9,625 nt of DNA from Anaerolineae bacterium (GTDB lineage: Bacteria; Chloroflexota; Anaerolineae; B4-G1; DUEL01), in assembly GCA_029932895.1 (NCBI GenBank), contig JAOZPF010000009.1:1-9625 (forward strand), in the 5' to 3' direction. The translations under genes and the position numbers were made by a program. Numbering within the stretch: position 1 is the first letter of the stretch; the number at the start of each line of letters is the position of its first letter. The notes below the pieces were generated by a model. It worked only from the letters and a program-made list of their open reading frames with translations, was not told the origin of the DNA and searched no databases. This document shows, piece after piece, positions 6,701 to 9,625 of this stretch.

Positions 6701-8762
6701 AGAGCTGCATCGTCCCGTCGGAGCTGGTGGAAAGCCCACGGTACATCCCGCCAAAGGGGTCGTGACCGTCCACTCGCAGCGGCGGTGCCCAGTCCCAGTG
6801 CTCGGTGCCGATGACCGAGGTCAAAAGCTGCACCGGCCCGCCGCTCACCGACTCGGTGACCAGGTAGTAGGTGGTATCTGGCAGCAACCGCACCGGGCCG
6901 AGGAGGAAGGAGGCCGGTCGGCCGGGGGGAGAAGGGGGCGCGTTCACCCTCTCCTCCGCCTCCGCCAGCACTATCTCCCCGCCGCTGTCGGCCGTGACAG
7001 CCACCCGCACGACCTCGCCCTCTGGGTCAGCGCTGGCATCCACCACCCGGTTGAGCGTCACCCCCGCCAGGTCGACCTCCTGCCCCACCTGGAACGGTGT
7101 CACGACAGCCACGCCATCGGCATGCACCGTCCCCGCGGGCACAGGGACCTGCACCTGGGCCTCTCCGTCCGGGGTGTGCAGGTGGACCGTGGCTGCAGCG
7201 GGGATGTTCTCAAATATCCAACGCGAGGCGGCGATGCGGGTATGGGAGCGTGTATAGATCGACGAGAAGGCCCAGGCCCAGCCAAACGTCCCCCCCACCA
7301 CCAGCAGTACGGCGATCACCGTCCATACCAGAGCGGTTTTTCTGGCTCGCTCGGGCTTCTGTGTCCACCACCTCCGCCCCAACAGCCACGCCGCCAGGAG
7401 CACGAACGGAGGATAGACCGGCAGCAGGTAGCGCATCGATTTGACCCACTGAGTGGACTGGTAGAGAAAATAGGCCGTCCCCCACGTCCAGACCAGCAGG
7501 AGCGCGAGCGAGGAGGAGAGCCAGTCCGCACTGCCTTCCCTGCGCGAGCGGAGGTAGCTCCGCCAGAGCACCACGCCAGCTGCTGCCCACCCCGCCCAGG
7601 CCGCCAGTCCCAGGGGTAACCCCATGCCCCAGATGACCATGTTGAGCCAAGGGAAGAGCACCGGTGTGCGGTTCGCCCATTGGTGACCGGGGAAAGTGTC
7701 GACCTTGCCGGACATCAGGCGGCGGATCTCGGCCATGTTGCCCAACCACTGCCCGTTGAGCTCCCAATCGAAGAAACCTGGCCCCTGGAAGGCGTAGGGC
7801 TGAGCGATACGAAAGGCAATAAAGGCCACGACCGCCGCCAGGGTGACGCGCCAGATGGGAAACCAGACAGAAAAGTACTCCTCGTTCCCGCTTATCTCTT
7901 GCTCGTTTTCACTTTTCTCTTCCTCGTCCCCGTCCCCTTCTTCCTCGTCTCCGCTTTTCTCCTCCTCGCCCCTGTCCCCTTTGTTTCTGCTCGCCCGCTC
8001 CTTGCCCCACCAAACCAGTCCCGCCAGAGCGATCAACAGCCCCAGCGGCCACACGCTGATCTTGCACGCCATCCCCAAGCCCGTCGCTAATCCTGCCAGC
8101 CCAAACGCACCCCACCCACCGCTCTGAGCGGCCCGGACCGCCAGGTAGAGGGTGGCGATGACGAACAGGTTGGCGAAACCGTCCACTGTGAAAAAGTGGG
8201 CCTGCTGGATGGGCAGGACGGTCAGCGCGTACAGGCAGGATGCCAGCAAGCCGATGCGGGGGGAAAAGAGTCGCCGCCCTGTGGCAAAGAGCAGGAGCAA
8301 AGCCCCCAGGTCGAATAGAGCAGCCAGTGAGCGTCCCACCATCCGCGACCCCATCCCACTGAACGAGCCGACCCAACACTCTTCCACCGGGCGACCCAGG
8401 AGGAACGGGGAGAGCGTCCGCGCCGCCAACGCAGCCGCAGTGGGAACGCCGTCATGCACCGCCTGGCACCCCCGGTCCAGCCCCTCGCCCACGGCGCGGG
8501 TCAGGAACAGCGGCAACGTCCCATAGACGAAAAAGGACTGCCTCTGGTTGTAGGGATTGAGCGGCGAGTTGGCCGTATCGAAATAGAGGCCAACCCGGTC
8601 GGGCAACTGCACGGCAGAGACCACCTGCCGCATAAACTCTTCATCGGGGTGAATGGGTTGCCCCTCCCCCCAGTCCAGCCCGACAAAGCGAAAATATGCC
8701 CCCACCAGGAGGATGGCGAGCAGGAGCAACGCGGTTTCCAGGCGGTGGCCCCGTTCCCTCAC
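3798..8762 (-). CDS. Giant polytopic membrane protein: GT39-like GT-C glycosyltransferase fused to a Chlor_Arch_YYY (DUF2298) domain
   Basis: This 1654-residue protein has two membrane modules. Module 1 (~1-500) begins with a membrane segment (~10-26) and an IHPDEE motif (37-42) in the first external loop, as in GT-C/PMT-type transferases, followed by about ten further hydrophobic segments. Residues ~505-866 are a large, probably extracytoplasmic domain. Module 2 (~870-1480) carries the YYY-family motifs: GGEKPMDFAYLNA (1000-1012), GGYINYYYFG (1028-1037), LYGDPHAHM (1184-1192), NGWDYPTY (1234-1241) and RMNTVFKFYNQVW (1421-1433). A second soluble tail runs to the end. An acidic repeat interrupts a cytoplasmic loop at 264-298. 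The start is GTG at 8762, overlapping the upstream stop as GTGA, with GGAGGGG before it; the next Met (44) would delete the first helix and the PDE motif. The donor is probably a lipid-linked sugar, by GT-C analogy; no substrate is known for YYY proteins. Confidence 0.88.
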   Translation of the reverse strand: MRERGHRLETALLLLAILLVGAYFRFVGLDWGEGQPIHPDEEFMRQVVSAVQLPDRVGLYFDTANSPLNPYNQRQSFFVYGTLPLFLTRAVGEGLDRGCQAVHDGVPTAAALAARTLSPFLLGRPVEECWVGSFSGMGSRMVGRSLAALFDLGALLLLFATGRRLFSPRIGLLASCLYALTVLPIQQAHFFTVDGFANLFVIATLYLAVRAAQSGGWGAFGLAGLATGLGMACKISVWPLGLLIALAGLVWWGKERASRNKGDRGEEEKSGDEEEGDGDEEEKSENEQEISGNEEYFSVWFPIWRVTLAAVVAFIAFRIAQPYAFQGPGFFDWELNGQWLGNMAEIRRLMSGKVDTFPGHQWANRTPVLFPWLNMVIWGMGLPLGLAAWAGWAAAGVVLWRSYLRSRREGSADWLSSSLALLLVWTWGTAYFLYQSTQWVKSMRYLLPVYPPFVLLAAWLLGRRWWTQKPERARKTALVWTVIAVLLVVGGTFGWAWAFSSIYTRSHTRIAASRWIFENIPAAATVHLHTPDGEAQVQVPVPAGTVHADGVAVVTPFQVGQEVDLAGVTLNRVVDASADPEGEVVRVAVTADSGGEIVLAEAEERVNAPPSPPGRPASFLLGPVRLLPDTTYYLVTESVSGGPVQLLTSVIGTEHWDWAPPLRVDGHDPFGGMYRGLSTSSDGTMQLYFDDNREKRTNLLNWLDEADYIVIGSNRLYGSIPRLPTRYPLTIAYYQALFDGELGFELVADFTSYPALGPFQFPDTEEPFPVPEAAYQYRAAPLSLPLLPAEEAFSVYDHPRVLVFRKTSAYSRAQAEAVLAPSLLDHVVWVTPRQEARGARQPVFDEETWAEQRAGGTWSEMFNRDSLLNWSSWAAAVAWYLASSLLGWLAFPILFAAFPLLRDRGYGLARAFGLLVVAYLTWLAASLHILPNTRSTLALAVLLLGLGGGLAAWFQRRSLRGFLRAHWRTLLVYEGLFLLLYAGWAVVRSLNPDLWHMYVGGEKPMDFAYLNAVIKSSWFPPYDPWFAGGYINYYYFGFVLIGSLSKLLGIMPSVAYNLTLALFYALTGGAAFSVASSLVGRGGRRYRPYLAGFLALLFVLILGNLGEARLLSKAFRIVAGEPTIHSTIPGLPELVQMLRGLGMVLRGAPLPFRPETPYWDSTRMIPADATGVGPITEFPAFTFLYGDPHAHMLALPYTLFALALVVSWARGRRGQRPLSIIVGGLVIGSLWATNGWDYPTYLLLGLAGMAIGLSRRIKSWRAAVSALARAGVLVALTVLLFLPYTHNYVAGYTSVHIWNGPRTPLSIYFALVGQFLFPLFTLLALDARRAWRQVAQEVKKNDRLRRWLAAGAVGLLSLSLVLAVAAVPVVGVALPALTLAAALVIAADLPVERRVVWLLLSLALSLSIIVEVVVLEGDIGRMNTVFKFYNQVWVLLAIGAAVAVTWLVDRLRRWPIDARQVWWLTMGVLVAAMALFPLMAIPAKVRDRITNTTGPTLDGMAYMRYGHIYDVRGELDLAPDYYGITWMQDNIEGSPVVLEALGEREYLWGNRVSIYTGLPAVVGWRWHQVQQRIGGGAGEVEHRYMDVADCYNTTEISLALEIIHRYNVRYIYVGPYERLYYEPRGLAKFSEMAGEGLLRIVYDQYGVKIYKVIR
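4401..4740. repeat. 19-base exact direct repeat pair inside the YYY module, in frame
   Basis: The plus-strand 19-mer ccagcggcgcagccggtcg occurs at 4401-4419 and again at 4722-4740, exactly 321 bases (107 codons) apart and in the same reading frame. Both copies encode DRLRRW (residues 1449-1454 and 1342-1347), a basic stretch next to membrane segments, probably cytoplasmic. It may be a small internal duplication or convergent use of the same codons for a positive-inside loop. Confidence 0.85.
7869..7973 (-). repeat. In-frame 21-bp tandem repeats encoding an acidic heptapeptide array
   Basis: Residues 264-298 of the large membrane protein divide into five 7-residue units: RGEEEKS, GDEEEGD, GDEEEKS, ENEQEIS and a degenerate GNEEYFS. 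At DNA level these are 21-base units with GAG fixed at the third codon, and AAA/ATA followed by AGC/AGT closing units 1, 3 and 4. The sense strand is almost all purine, broken mainly by single C bases. The segment lies between hydrophobic stretches (~234-252 and ~303-322), in what should be a cytoplasmic loop. The first half of the array also reads as a 42-base repeat (DRGEEEKS against DGDEEEKS, 21 of 25 bases identical). Confidence 0.88.
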
Positions 8763-9625
8763 GAGCCCCTCCGTGCCGGTATTTCGTAGAGGATGAACAA
8801 CAATCGGTCGTCGACTGCTGAGTGAAAAACAGAGGTCGTGCCGCCAGGATAGGCCGCTTGGACCGGGGAGAAATCGGCGCTATTTCCAGCCAGAAAGACA
8901 AACAACGCTCCGTTCGAGACATCCACAGTTGCAAGTCCCTCGGCTGGTGAGAAATCCCGACCCTCTACCTCTCGCAGCCGGAAGGAGATCGCCCCGAAAC
9001 TCCAATACATCGTCGGCGCGCCGTCGAAATAGAGCGGAGGGACCGTCTCTCGCATTTCCAGCGCGTCGCAGAGGACATCCGCGACCTCGGCGGTGGGGTT
9101 GCCATAGACCCGCCGTGGCGTGTAGACGCCAAAGTAGAAAGCGAGGTTCGCCACGACTATCACCCCCACCACTAGCGCCACCACCGCCCTGGTCGCCCGC
9201 GAAGCAGCCACAGAGACCCACCCCGACGGCAGATGCGAGATCGCCTGCCGCACCAGCCCCGCTGTCTCGACCAGTCCCAGAGCAGCCAGGGTGCTCACCA
9301 TCGGCACGCTGCCCACCCCGCGCTGGCTAGACGGCGGGTTCTCGGTAATGGTCCAGGCCAGGAGGACAAACAGCCAGAACCAGGCCGTCAACAATCCCCG
9401 CTCCGGACGGCGAATCTTGAGCGCAGCGGCCGTCAGTCCCAGGAGGAGCAGGACCCCAGTCACCGGGTCGAGGAGCGGGGTGCCAGGGTAATACCAAAAA
9501 GTGGGATCGGGGGTGACGTTGAAAGCCGAGATCGATTTCCAAAGCTGTTGTAGGAGCAGGGAGACGGCGCTGCGGCCGGTGATGAGGACGCTCTGCTCCA
9601 GCCAGCCGGAGGCAAAGATACTGAC
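8759..9625 (-). CDS. C-terminal 288 residues of a membrane protein, probably a GT39/ArnT-like glycosyltransferase (5' end outside window)
   Basis: The frame is open from base 9625 to a TGA at 8759-8761, so the N-terminus lies beyond the right edge; the GTG at 9463 is an internal valine. Visible parts are: an external loop with DPTFWYYPGTPLLDPVTG (residues 40-57 of the visible part); hydrophobic segments at about 56-70, 77-93 and 146-168; a loop ENPPSSQRGVGSVP (95-108) of the kind seen near the end of GT-C membrane regions; and a soluble tail of ~120 residues. This layout fits bacterial GT39-like transferases, and genes of this type often neighbour YYY-domain genes (the TIGR03663 group is one named example). 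The diagnostic N-terminal acidic motif is not in the window, so the family cannot be confirmed. The stop overlaps the GTG start of the next gene by four bases (GTGA), which suggests translational coupling and a shared task in envelope glycan assembly. Confidence 0.72.
   Translation of the reverse strand, partial: VSIFASGWLEQSVLITGRSAVSLLLQQLWKSISAFNVTPDPTFWYYPGTPLLDPVTGVLLLLGLTAAALKIRRPERGLLTAWFWLFVLLAWTITENPPSSQRGVGSVPMVSTLAALGLVETAGLVRQAISHLPSGWVSVAASRATRAVVALVVGVIVVANLAFYFGVYTPRRVYGNPTAEVADVLCDALEMRETVPPLYFDGAPTMYWSFGAISFRLREVEGRDFSPAEGLATVDVSNGALFVFLAGNSADFSPVQAAYPGGTTSVFHSAVDDRLLFILYEIPARRGS
8766..8772 (-). promoter_or_regulatory. Ribosome binding site of the giant membrane protein, inside the upstream gene
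   Basis: GGAGGGG on the minus strand lies within the last codons of the upstream gene, with its GGAGG core 5 bases before the GTG at 8762. It supports the GTG start, and with the GTGA stop/start overlap it suggests re-initiation by ribosomes finishing the upstream gene. Confidence 0.65.

Noticed and set aside
6369..7619. Long plus-strand open frame (416 codons) opposite the giant membrane gene
   Set aside because: It lies wholly antisense to a well-supported coding region. Its translation is rich in Arg, His, Gly and Pro with no recognisable domain, as expected from complementary frames in GC-rich DNA.
7869..7985. Acidic purine-rich segment as a frameshift or sequencing error
   Set aside because: The repeat keeps the reading frame in every unit, and hydrophobic membrane segments continue in the same frame on both sides.

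Overview
The window is high-GC bacterial DNA, and every supported gene lies on the minus strand. From right to left in the direction of transcription the order is: the end of a membrane glycosyltransferase-like gene; a very large membrane gene carrying a 'Chlor_Arch_YYY' (DUF2298-type) domain; a short promoter-bearing gap; a one-chain ADP-forming acyl-CoA synthetase; a 70-bp array of AT-rich heptamers; a stand-alone N-terminal domain of phosphotransacetylase; and the beginning of enolase. The YYY domain is known mainly from Chloroflexi and some Archaea. Together with the fused ADP-forming synthetase and the GC-rich codon use, it points to a member of the Chloroflexota, possibly an Anaerolineae-like anaerobe. 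The taxon is inferred; no marker such as rRNA is present.

Right part (3798-9625), cell-envelope membrane proteins. The partial gene at the right edge ends in a GTGA overlap with the start of the 1654-residue gene, so the two are probably translated together. The large protein is a head-to-tail fusion. Its first half looks like a GT39/PMT-type GT-C glycosyltransferase with a large extracytoplasmic domain. Its second half is a YYY polytopic membrane domain with its own soluble tail. A cytoplasmic loop of the first half contains an in-frame array of 21-bp repeats encoding an acidic, charged segment. The substrate is unknown; lipid-linked sugar transfer at the outer face of the membrane is the natural expectation for GT-C proteins.

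Left part (1-3737), central carbon metabolism. A plausible promoter lies directly before the acyl-CoA synthetase gene, and a near-palindrome surrounds it. The three genes acd, Pta-N-like and eno follow on the same strand, with no recognisable terminator between them, and look like one transcription unit. Enolase makes phosphoenolpyruvate, the ADP-forming synthetase makes ATP from acetyl-CoA at the end of the same route, and the middle protein is related to the domain through which enterobacterial phosphotransacetylase senses pyruvate, PEP and NADH. A PEP-responsive partner of the synthetase is therefore a reasonable hypothesis.

I see no tRNA, rRNA, CRISPR array, insertion sequence or phage gene. 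No stretch of more than 300 bases lacks a gene. The most unusual features are the heptamer array, the coding minisatellite and the duplicated architecture of the giant membrane protein.
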